Positions 16,541-24,328 of a stretch of 42,997 nucleotides of DNA are shown one piece after another. Location: contig CAZYAN010000037.1 in assembly GCA_964645585.1 (NCBI GenBank), forward strand, positions 1 through 42,997. Direction: 5' to 3'. Every line of letters starts with the position of its first letter. Position 1 is the stretch's first letter. Under the pieces are notes generated by a model. The model saw only the letters and a list, made by a program, of their open reading frames with translations, searched no databases and was not told the DNA's origin. The translations under genes were made by a program, and so were the position numbers. Origin of the DNA: DATGSL01 sp964645585 (GTDB lineage Bacteria > Verrucomicrobiota > Verrucomicrobiia > Opitutales > T3Sed10-336).

Positions 16541-17602
16541 ATGCCCTACCGTCGTGTCATCCTGGAATCCTTTCTGACCAGCCTGGTGATCAGTCTAGGG
16601 TGGCAGATTTATACGACGCTTCATTTTGTTCATTTCCTTGATGAAATCCTCTATCTCGTCGCCGGCTTTCACGGAGTGTCGTTTGTTGTTTATTGGATTC
16701 GACGGCGCCAAGGCCGTAATTTTCGGCCGGCGCGGGTGCAGTCTTGGGCGGCCCGTGCGGCGGTGCTGGCTAACGAATGGGCGTTTGGCTTCCTCTTGGT
16801 CGTGGCGCTCGATCTCTCGCTGTTCAAGGCGGGTGTGACGGAGCGGCGCTACCTTCTTTCCATGGGTCTGTGGGTTGTTCTTCTGGGGATGATTGTCGGC
16901 TTTTCCTGGCTTCTGCGTCGCAGACGGAAGTGGTTTTTTGTCCAGGCGGCGTTTTTGGTTGGTTCGCTGGTGCTCGGCATGGAGATTGCGCGCTCGTTCC
17001 GCCCGCCGCCGATTGACGAATCGATTGTCCTGCACCCTCCGTTCGGCAGCAGCTTTATGACGCTGAACGGCGGAAATACACCCCTCCAGAACTTTCAATA
17101 TCAAAGTGCTCCGCGGTTCTTTCTTGGAGTTTTCAGTGTGACGGAAACTCCGTTCCGCGATCCAAGTCTCTCCGAGGCCGGCTTCCATTCCCAAACGTTG
17201 GGGCAGCCTGTTTTGGCGCCGGCCGATGGTGTCATTCGTCAGGTTGTTTCTGATTTACCGGATATGAAGCCGGGACAAAGTGACTACAGCCATCTGCTCG
17301 GCAATTACATCATTCTTGAAATCAGTTCGGACCGCTATCTCTACTTGGCAAACCTCCAGCAATCGAGCATCCGGGTGAGTCTGGGCGACGCGGTTGAGGC
17401 AGGCCAGCCGATCGCCCGCGCCGGTTCGTCGGGAAAGACAACGATGTCGGCGCTGTTTATGACGATTGTCGACAAGCCGGAACTTTTCGATCCGACGGTA
17501 ACGAGTATCCCGTTTTATTTTACCGGTGTTGAACGCAATGGGGACGCGAAGGACACCGGTCCGTTTTTTCCGGTGCGCAACGATTTTTTCGTGCCCCGGT
17601 GA
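16541..17602 (+). CDS. Membrane protein with degenerate M23 (LytM-like) peptidase domain
   Basis: This 353-residue protein has about four N-terminal membrane segments (8-50, 78-96, 106-125, 132-150) and an extracytoplasmic C-terminal LytM fold (about 215-312). The fold is recognisable from GQPVLAPADGVI, GNYIILEIS, then RVSLGDAVEAGQPIARAGSSG, the usual V-x-x-GD-V-x-x-GQ-I-x-x-G-x-T-G block. Active M23 enzymes need zinc-binding His and Asp plus an H-x-H near the end. Here the Y-A-H-L site reads YLYLANL, and the G-P-H-L-H-F-E site reads SALFMTI, so the catalytic histidines are gone. It is therefore probably a pseudopeptidase, like the EnvC/NlpD-type regulators, or a binding domain. It follows the kinase by 122 bp on the same strand; co-transcription is possible. 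Confidence 0.8.
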   Translation: MPYRRVILESFLTSLVISLGWQIYTTLHFVHFLDEILYLVAGFHGVSFVVYWIRRRQGRNFRPARVQSWAARAAVLANEWAFGFLLVVALDLSLFKAGVTERRYLLSMGLWVVLLGMIVGFSWLLRRRRKWFFVQAAFLVGSLVLGMEIARSFRPPPIDESIVLHPPFGSSFMTLNGGNTPLQNFQYQSAPRFFLGVFSVTETPFRDPSLSEAGFHSQTLGQPVLAPADGVIRQVVSDLPDMKPGQSDYSHLLGNYIILEISSDRYLYLANLQQSSIRVSLGDAVEAGQPIARAGSSGKTTMSALFMTIVDKPELFDPTVTSIPFYFTGVERNGDAKDTGPFFPVRNDFFVPR

Positions 17603-17718
17603 GGTTGAATGATCTCTGATCCGGGTCCCTGATCTGTCGCAACGGCTTCAATTTTCGCGGGAGCTTGTGGATCTCTTTTTTGTTGACGATCCCTCGATCG
17701 CCAGCGGAGTTTTTTACG

Positions 17719-18018
17719 ATGATTCGATCAACCCGTGTCGATCCCTGCCCGACGTTCCCCTTTCGATTTTTCCTTTCCCGCTTCCTGTTCGGGGCGTTGT
17801 CGCTGGCGGGATTTGCTCTTGCGGGCGGACCGGGGAACGTGTTCCTGAAGGCTGAAACCGTGGCCGCCTTTGCGCCGACGGCGTATTACGAAACCGGATA
17901 CTTGCCCGAGAGAGGAGCAAGCGGTGATTTCAATGGCGACGGATTCGAGGACCTGGTTCTCGGCTATCTGAACGGGGGCACCACGGTTCTTTTCAACGAC
18001 GGGGAAGGGAGGTCATAG
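17719..18018 (+). pseudogene. N-terminal fragment of the FG-GAP/beta-helix surface protein (frameshifted)
   Basis: The fragment encodes a signal peptide (FRFFLSRFLFGALSLAGFALA) and the first FG-GAP repeat (DFNGDGFEDLVLGYLNGG), then hits a TAG at 18016. Removing a single G from the run at 18007-18009 restores FNDGEGGHSRTEYSPEGFQ and joins this frame to the next one without loss. The two pieces were therefore one gene of about 1,847 codons (17719-23263). The ATG at 17719 is preferred over an upstream TTG (17665) because it sits directly before the signal peptide. The extra base may be a real mutation, phase variation at a G-run, or a sequencing error. Confidence 0.8.
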
Positions 18019-18049
18019 CCGGACGGAATACAGTCCGGAGGGCTTCCAG

Positions 18050-21000
18050 ATGGCGGTGGCCGATTACGACGGCGACGGCTGGCCGGACCTTGCCATCTGC
18101 AGCTTCGACGAGGACATCATGAGCGTCCTCTTCAACAATGGAGATGGAACCTTTGGCGGGAGGACGGATTATCCGGTGTCCGGCGACTCTTGGGCGATTC
18201 ATTCCGATGACTTCAACGGGGACGGATGGCCCGATATCGTCACGACGAGCGGAAGCGTCCTGGGCGATCGGCTGTACATTTTTTTGAACGACGGGACCGG
18301 AATCTTTACATCGGAGAATTTCCAGATCGACGACTTCCCTCAAAGGTTTGCAAGTATCGATTACAACCGCGACGGAGCAATCGATATTGTGGCATTGATG
18401 TCGCCTGTTACTGTTTTTCTAAACGACGGGGGCGGCAATTTCGAGACCGCGGAAGTACTGGGGCCGCGCGGCAATGGGGACAGCCTGCTTGTCGCCGACT
18501 TCAATGGCGACGGGATTGATGATCTGCTTATGCCGGGCTACCGACTGTATTTCGGTAAAGCAAGCGGCGGCCTTGAGGAGGATCCGGTTGCTGTATTCAA
18601 TTATTCGGGCGTCGCGGGGCATGGAGATTTTAATGGCGACGGATTCCGGGATCTCGTGTTCTCCGACGGCCCCGCGCTTTTCGTCCATCATGGCGACGGC
18701 ACTGGATCGTTCCATACGCGTCGTCAGCTTGGGAACGATTCGACGCCGCACGACCTGCTTTCGGGAGATTTCAATAACGATGGCCGGATCGATCTGGCTG
18801 TCGTTGTTCCGTTGAGCAGCGTGGGGGTGCTGATCAATATTTCGAGTCCATCGCCGGAGATCGACCTCAACGGTCTGCTCCCCGGCACGTCGGTCTCGGC
18901 GGTCCTCAACGAGGAGGACGGACCGTCCGCGATCGCGCCCGGGCTTTTTGTCGATGACGACTCCGGGGTGCTGCACTGGGCTCGGGTCAAAATTTCCGCG
19001 ACGGCCGTCCGGTTTCCGGTGCTCACAAGCGAAGGCGGGGAGGGCCTGACGATTTGCTACGATGCCGGCACAGCGACCCTCGACATCACCGGCGAAGCTC
19101 CGGTGGAGGTGTACCAAGCGGCGCTCCGCTCGGTGGCCTTCGAAAGTCTCGATTCTCCGGCTGAGCCGTTCGAGGTCGTCTTCACGATTCATGACTCCGT
19201 TACCAGCGCCTCGGCGACGGCGGAAGTGACGGTTGCCCGGATTGGCGAGGCGGCGGAGTACGTCGTCACGACCCTCGCTGATCCCGGCGAAGGAGGCTCG
19301 TCATCTCCCGGCGTCCTTTCGCTGCGCGAGGCGGTCGCTGCCGCTAACGCCGATCCGGGCGCCGAGGCGATTACCTTTGCGGAGGATCTGGCGGGTGTTA
19401 TCGAACTGACCGCTCCGCTCCCGCTGCTGGAGGAACGCACCCTGATCCGCGGTCCGGGCGCCGACCGGCTGACCGTGCGGCTCGCCGACGGGCTCGGAGG
19501 GCGGATTTTCGCGGTTGGCGACGGCGCGACTGTGGCCGTCACCGATTTAACTCTTAGCGGCGGTGACGTCGAGGGGCAGGGCGGCGCCATCTTCAACGCC
19601 GGGTTGCTTTCCATCGATCGCTGTCACCTGACCGGCAGCCGTGCTCGGGAAGGCGGGGCCATTGCGAGCACGGGAATTCTCTCGGTCCGGAACAGCACAT
19701 TCTCCGGGAACCTTGCGGAATGGGGAGGCGCGATCTATCACGCGGCGGCGTTCGACTCTGTCCCGGCGGAGATCGTCAACGTTACCCTGAGCGGCAACAG
19801 CGCGGAAGTTGGGGGAGGGCTCTACAACGCTTCCGGAACCGTCCGCATTGAGAGTGTCACGATCACGGAGAACTCCGCTCCGGCTGGCGCCGGAGTCGCA
19901 AGTCGCGGGGTTGAGGGGGTGTTGACCAAGATCCGGAACACGATCGTGTCCGGCAACACCGGTCCGGATATCGATCGGGTGGACGGGGTGGTCGAGGTGT
20001 ATGAAAGCGATGGATACAACCTCATTGGCGACGGCAACGCGCTCGACGCGTTTGCTGCCGCAACCGACCTTCCGGGGTTGATCGATCCGGGCCTGCGTCT
20101 GCTTTGGAACAATGGGGGGCCGACACCGACGCATGCTCCGCACATCGACAGTCCGGTGCTCGGCGCGGGCAACACCGCGATCAGCTACGATCAGCGCGGC
20201 GTGCCGCGTCCGCAGGGAGATGAAGACGATATTGGCTCGGTCGAAGCCGAGCCCGGCCTGATTTCGGAATCGCTTGTCGTGACAACCGCTGACGATGAAA
20301 ATGACGGAACGAGTGCGCCGATCATTGGAAGCGGAACGAGTTTGCGCGAAGCGATCCTTTACGCCAATACGCGCGACGCTCCCAGCACGATCACATTCGC
20401 GCCGAGCGTTGGTCAAACGATCACCATAACAACTCCCTTGCCCGTCCTGGCCGCCGATATCGAGATTCGTGGCCCGGCGGCGGACCGTTTGATCATCACT
20501 TGCGAGCGAGTTCCCAGTCTGGAGTTCCGGCTCTTTTCCGTTGCCGCGGGAACCACGTGCGCGATCAGGGATGTGACACTTGCGGGCGGATATGCGCGGA
20601 CATTGGATGTTCCCGAGAACGTTGGCGGCGCGATTTGGAATGCAGGCGACCTCACCGTTTCCGATTGCGTGATTACTGGAAACGATGGAGACAGCGGCGC
20701 AGGAATTTTTAACGACGTTGGGGGCAACCTGACTGTCCTGCGATCGACCCTCAACAACAATGGTCTCGCTGCTGGTTCGCTGGCTGGATCCACCGGAGGA
20801 GGTATTCAAAACCTTGGTACGGCGCTGGTCCAGGAATCGACGATCAGTGGCAATCGCGGCTATATGGGCGGCGGGATCTCAAACGGGGGGACGCTCACTC
20901 TTGTCAACAGCACAGTGAGCGGCAACACGGCGTCTATAGGCGCGGGTATTTTGAATGGCGGCTATCTTACGATTACCGGAAGCACCATTACTAAAAATAC

Positions 21001-23263
21001 TGACGGCAGCTCTACCGCGGGCGCCGGTATCGTAACCTATGCGTCATCGACTGAATCCGTGCTTACCACGGTTGAAAACAGCATCATTGCGGGAAACACC
21101 GGAACCGACGTCGATCGTCTCTTTGGGACGGCGGCGGTGTTTGCCAGCAACGGCCACAATCTTATTGGCGAAGGCAACGCGACCGACGCTTTCAACGCTG
21201 TGCAGGACCAGACGGGAGTTGATCCGAAACTCGGACCGCTGCAGTTTAATGGCGGCCCGACGAAGACCCACCATCCCTTGCCGGACAGTCCGGCGATCAA
21301 CCGGGGCAAAGCTTCCTTCAGCTCTGACCAGCGAGGGGTGTCCCGGCCCAAAGGGGCTTGGCCTGACATCGGCGCCGTCGAAGCGGGCGTCCCTCAATCC
21401 GGGCCGAATTATCTCGTCAATACCCTCGCGGACCTCGACCTGGCGGATTCCGCCTTTTCCTCGCTGCGCGGCGCGATCGCCGCGGCGAACGCGAATCCGG
21501 GCGCCAGCACGATCACCTTTGCGACCGACGTATACGGAGAGATCGAATTGGCGACCCCGCTTCCCGCGCTGGACAGCGAAATGAAAATCACCGGTCCCGG
21601 TGTGGAGGAACTGGTCATCCGGCCCGCGGCGGGCAACGAGTTCCGCGTTTTTCATGTCGCTCCGGCCGGAGACGTCTTCCTGAGCGGATTGACTGTCAGC
21701 GGCGGGACGGCCCCGGGAACTGAGTTTGCCGATGGCGGCGGCGGGATTCTCAACGAGGGAACGCTCGCACTCTCCCGCGTCGCCGTGCGGGGAAATCGCG
21801 CCGCGTTTGGGGGCGGAATCGCCAACCTCGGCGGCACGGCCGTCGTTACGGAATCAACCGTCGCGGAGAATGAAGCGGAAGGCGGAGGAGGGATTGTCAA
21901 CCTCCACGGTACGCTCCAGGTGGTCGGTTCGGCCATTCTCAAAAATTCCGCCACAGGAGGTGGCGGGGGAATCCTCACAGTTGCCCAAGACGAAGGAAAT
22001 GTGAGCGAAGTGACGGTAGTCAATTCCACCTTTGCGGGCAACACCGTCTCCGCGCCAGATACGTTCGGCTTCTTTGGGGGCGGGGCGATCTCCAATTTCA
22101 ATTTATTGCCGGAACTTTTACATGCACACCTGACGATCATTCAATCGACGTTTGTTGGCAATGCGCAGACAAACGGGCTGGGCGGGGCAATCTACAATGC
22201 TTACGGACAGATGGAGATCGTGAACTCCCTGCTGGTCGGCAATCTGTCGCGGAGGAGAAATGAGGACAGCCCCTCCTCGGATGCAGCCGCGCAGGTTTTT
22301 TCAGAGCCGGCAATGGCACCAGCGGGCAGCATGATTGGGCTGCCAAACGGATTTGAACTAGATGACATTGTCGGCCCGGTTGGAGATTACGGCGGTTCAA
22401 CGTGGACGATTCCGCTCGTTGCGGGGAGTCCGGCGGTCGATGGCGGGGAGACCGCGCTGATTCCAGACCTCGCTACGGACCAGAGGGGAGACGGCTTCGG
22501 CCGGGTCGAGGGCGCGGCGGTCGACATCGGAGCCTACGAGCTGTTCGCGCCACCGCAGGTCGATCACAGCATGATCGGAGGTCTCATTGCCGGCGAGGGA
22601 CCCATCGATCTCGCTGGCGCAGTCGGGGCTTCTCCAGCCGGTGGAACGTTCAGCGGCACCGGCGTCGACGCGGAGGCTGGACTGTTCGATCCGGCCGGTC
22701 TCGCTCTCGGCGACTACACAATCACCTATACCGTCATGGACGAATTCGGTGTTTCCAATCATGCCACGTTTACCGTCACAATCTCGGCCATCGATTTCGA
22801 GAACTGGCGCCTCGATCACTTTACGGGTGCCGAACTTCTCGATTCGACTGTCAGCGGGGCGCTGGGGGATGCGGACCTGGACAGTGTCACTAACCTGATC
22901 GAATTCGCTTTCGGGACCGATCCGAAAAATCCTGTATCCGGTCCCAGCCCGTTAACCTATGTCGGCGGTCTTGCCGGAGGAGGTTCGCTTGGGGAAACCG
23001 GCGCGCCCTTGCCGGTTTTTGAATCGTCGCCTCCCGGGGAGATTCGAGCGCTTTTCATCCGTCGCGCACCCGAGGTTACCGATGGTCTCACCTACACGCC
23101 AAGGTTTAGCGCCGACCTGCTCACTTGGGAGGATGCGGCCACTACGCCTGCTGTGCTCACTACGGACGGTGTTTTCGAAGTTGTCAGCCTTCCTTTCCCG
23201 GTGCTGGACGACGGCCGAAAGGCCAGCTTCTTCCGAATCGAAATTGACAACAATATCGAGTGA
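18050..23263 (+). CDS. FG-GAP / CSLREA-type beta-helix surface protein (main part, frameshifted from 17719)
   Basis: This holds 1,737 of the 1,847 residues of the reconstructed protein. In order: six more FG-GAP calcium-binding repeats (D-x-NGDG-x-x-D pattern, for example DYDGDGWPDLA and DFNGDGFRDLV), giving a probable seven-blade propeller with the first fragment; a cadherin-like domain (about 275-400); three right-handed beta-helix units starting at nucleotides 19256, 20270 and 21407, each with S-L-R-x-A-I/V...AN near the start and DQRG...DIG-x-V/Y-E at the end; a PKD-like domain (GTFSGTGVDAEAGLFDP); a dockerin-like linker (LGDADLDSVTNLIEFAFGTDP); and a C-terminal beta-sandwich ending KASFFRIEI. 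No enzyme motif is evident; a surface adhesin or matrix protein is likely. Real translation should begin at 17719; the ATG at 18050 is internal. Confidence 0.82.
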   Translation: MAVADYDGDGWPDLAICSFDEDIMSVLFNNGDGTFGGRTDYPVSGDSWAIHSDDFNGDGWPDIVTTSGSVLGDRLYIFLNDGTGIFTSENFQIDDFPQRFASIDYNRDGAIDIVALMSPVTVFLNDGGGNFETAEVLGPRGNGDSLLVADFNGDGIDDLLMPGYRLYFGKASGGLEEDPVAVFNYSGVAGHGDFNGDGFRDLVFSDGPALFVHHGDGTGSFHTRRQLGNDSTPHDLLSGDFNNDGRIDLAVVVPLSSVGVLINISSPSPEIDLNGLLPGTSVSAVLNEEDGPSAIAPGLFVDDDSGVLHWARVKISATAVRFPVLTSEGGEGLTICYDAGTATLDITGEAPVEVYQAALRSVAFESLDSPAEPFEVVFTIHDSVTSASATAEVTVARIGEAAEYVVTTLADPGEGGSSSPGVLSLREAVAAANADPGAEAITFAEDLAGVIELTAPLPLLEERTLIRGPGADRLTVRLADGLGGRIFAVGDGATVAVTDLTLSGGDVEGQGGAIFNAGLLSIDRCHLTGSRAREGGAIASTGILSVRNSTFSGNLAEWGGAIYHAAAFDSVPAEIVNVTLSGNSAEVGGGLYNASGTVRIESVTITENSAPAGAGVASRGVEGVLTKIRNTIVSGNTGPDIDRVDGVVEVYESDGYNLIGDGNALDAFAAATDLPGLIDPGLRLLWNNGGPTPTHAPHIDSPVLGAGNTAISYDQRGVPRPQGDEDDIGSVEAEPGLISESLVVTTADDENDGTSAPIIGSGTSLREAILYANTRDAPSTITFAPSVGQTITITTPLPVLAADIEIRGPAADRLIITCERVPSLEFRLFSVAAGTTCAIRDVTLAGGYARTLDVPENVGGAIWNAGDLTVSDCVITGNDGDSGAGIFNDVGGNLTVLRSTLNNNGLAAGSLAGSTGGGIQNLGTALVQESTISGNRGYMGGGISNGGTLTLVNSTVSGNTASIGAGILNGGYLTITGSTITKNTDGSSTAGAGIVTYASSTESVLTTVENSIIAGNTGTDVDRLFGTAAVFASNGHNLIGEGNATDAFNAVQDQTGVDPKLGPLQFNGGPTKTHHPLPDSPAINRGKASFSSDQRGVSRPKGAWPDIGAVEAGVPQSGPNYLVNTLADLDLADSAFSSLRGAIAAANANPGASTITFATDVYGEIELATPLPALDSEMKITGPGVEELVIRPAAGNEFRVFHVAPAGDVFLSGLTVSGGTAPGTEFADGGGGILNEGTLALSRVAVRGNRAAFGGGIANLGGTAVVTESTVAENEAEGGGGIVNLHGTLQVVGSAILKNSATGGGGGILTVAQDEGNVSEVTVVNSTFAGNTVSAPDTFGFFGGGAISNFNLLPELLHAHLTIIQSTFVGNAQTNGLGGAIYNAYGQMEIVNSLLVGNLSRRRNEDSPSSDAAAQVFSEPAMAPAGSMIGLPNGFELDDIVGPVGDYGGSTWTIPLVAGSPAVDGGETALIPDLATDQRGDGFGRVEGAAVDIGAYELFAPPQVDHSMIGGLIAGEGPIDLAGAVGASPAGGTFSGTGVDAEAGLFDPAGLALGDYTITYTVMDEFGVSNHATFTVTISAIDFENWRLDHFTGAELLDSTVSGALGDADLDSVTNLIEFAFGTDPKNPVSGPSPLTYVGGLAGGGSLGETGAPLPVFESSPPGEIRALFIRRAPEVTDGLTYTPRFSADLLTWEDAATTPAVLTTDGVFEVVSLPFPVLDDGRKASFFRIEIDNNIE
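19256..22545 (+). repeat. Three in-frame beta-helix units in the FG-GAP protein
   Basis: Units at about 19256-20269, 20270-21406 and 21407-22545 all open with a V-V-T-T-A/L-A-D type strand plus an S-L-R-x-A block. All close with DQRG followed by DIGSVE, DIGAVE or DIGAYE. They are diverged from the units of the giant gene but share the closing DQRG...IGAV signature. Confidence 0.7.
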
Positions 23264-23385
23264 GTCCCCGGCGTGGTTGGCAGGGACTGAAGGCACGAGG
23301 CTCGGCTTCTTTCGTGGTCAATTCCGGGTTTGGGATCCAAGATGCTGAATGCTGGATAAAGATTTGAAAATGGGACAAAACGAAA

Positions 23386-23413
23386 AGCGGCCCCTGTTTT
23401 TTGGGGGGCCGCT
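23386..23413 (-). terminator. Intrinsic terminator of the outer-membrane protein gene
   Basis: AGCGGCCCC (23386-23394) pairs perfectly with GGGGCCGCT (23405-23413). Read on the minus strand the stem is followed by a T-rich run (TTTTCGTTTTG). It lies 25 bp beyond the stop of the minus-strand barrel gene. It may also separate that gene from the convergent FG-GAP gene. Confidence 0.75.
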
Positions 23414-23438
23414 CCACGAAAAGTCGAGTACTGTTCGT

Positions 23439-23957
23439 TTAAAAGAAGAACGACAGTCCGACGCTAACGATGATGCCATCCAGATCGAGATCGTCGAATT
23501 CGAGATAACTGACCTGGTATTTGATCGCGACGTTCCGGGCGAGGAACTGTTTCGCGCCGCCGCGAATTTCCCATGCGAAATCGTCGTCGCCTCCGAGTCC
23601 GTCCACGTCGACATCGACCCAGCGGATTGAACCGCCTACAAAGGGGACAAATTCGGAGCGCGGCATGAAGTGATAATCGATCCCGGCGCCGAGCATCAGC
23701 GCATCGAGGCCCATGTCCTCGATTTCGGTGTCGAGGTAGCTGACGCTGCCCGATATCTGGATGTTATTCGTAACGAAGTAGCCCCCATTTGCATCGACAA
23801 TAAGCGTGTCGATATCGGTGCCTGCGGCGTCGAGCGACGAATACGAGCCGGTAAAGCCAAGTTCCCAAGTCCCCTGTGAGACGGCGGCATTGGCAAGGAT
23901 GGCGGGCGCCATCAGCGCCGCGGCAAACAATATTGTTTTATGTATTCCTTTTTTCAT
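23439..23957 (-). CDS. Small outer-membrane beta-barrel protein
   Basis: This 172-residue protein has a clear signal peptide (MKKGIHKTILFAAALMAPAILANA). The mature part alternates polar and hydrophobic residues in about eight amphipathic strands (for example GTWELGFTGSYSS, NIQISGSVSYL, AIKYQVSYLEF, IIVSVGLSFFF). It ends in Phe, the terminal residue recognised by the BAM machinery. Length and layout fit OmpW/OmpA-like 8-stranded barrels. Loops are Asp-rich (WVDVDVDGLGGDDD), which may bind cations. The ATG at 23957 is preceded by GGAG five bases upstream. The gene is monocistronic, with a terminator behind it and a long untranslated region in front. Its presence shows that the cell has an outer membrane. 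Confidence 0.82.
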   Translation of the reverse strand: MKKGIHKTILFAAALMAPAILANAAVSQGTWELGFTGSYSSLDAAGTDIDTLIVDANGGYFVTNNIQISGSVSYLDTEIEDMGLDALMLGAGIDYHFMPRSEFVPFVGGSIRWVDVDVDGLGGDDDFAWEIRGGAKQFLARNVAIKYQVSYLEFDDLDLDGIIVSVGLSFFF

Positions 23958-24328
23958 CAGTTCTCCGGTTTGGGATTATATATTTTCTTTCTATTGCGTA
24001 CTATACGCGGGTCTCAGCATTCATGGTACGGAAAAGCGTGCAACCCAAATTCGGGCGCACAACGATTCAAACGGGTCAAAGGCGAAAGCCCCATGATCAT
24101 GTGAAGACAATTAGCTTTTCCTGCTGTGTATGGGGAATGCAAAAAAGAGCGGCAGCTTCTCTTTTCCATCGCTGTTTTCGAAAAGTTGCCCCCGGCGTTT
24201 GGGGTCCCAGGAGACCGTCGCGGATTTCGCGGACGTTCCTGCGCGGGCGAGAATGATGAGGCGGTGCGGAAGCGGAAAGGGGTCGTTTTGCGGAACTGTT
24301 CTTTAACGGCTTCTTGCATTGGGGTGTA
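23958..24328. other. 371-bp intergenic region upstream of the barrel gene
   Basis: No convincing gene is present. The barrel-proximal part is A/T-rich and carries GCGTA-CTA-TACGC (23996-24008), an inverted repeat about 40 bp before the start codon that could be an operator. No clear sigma-70 promoter pair could be assigned. The rest, behind the subtilase gene's stop codon, shows no strong terminator. Confidence 0.5.
23996..24008 (-). promoter_or_regulatory. Inverted repeat upstream of the barrel gene, possible operator
   Basis: GCGTA and TACGC form a 5-bp dyad with a 3-base centre, inside an A/T-rich leader 39-51 bp before the ATG at 23957. It is small enough to occur by chance. Confidence 0.25.
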
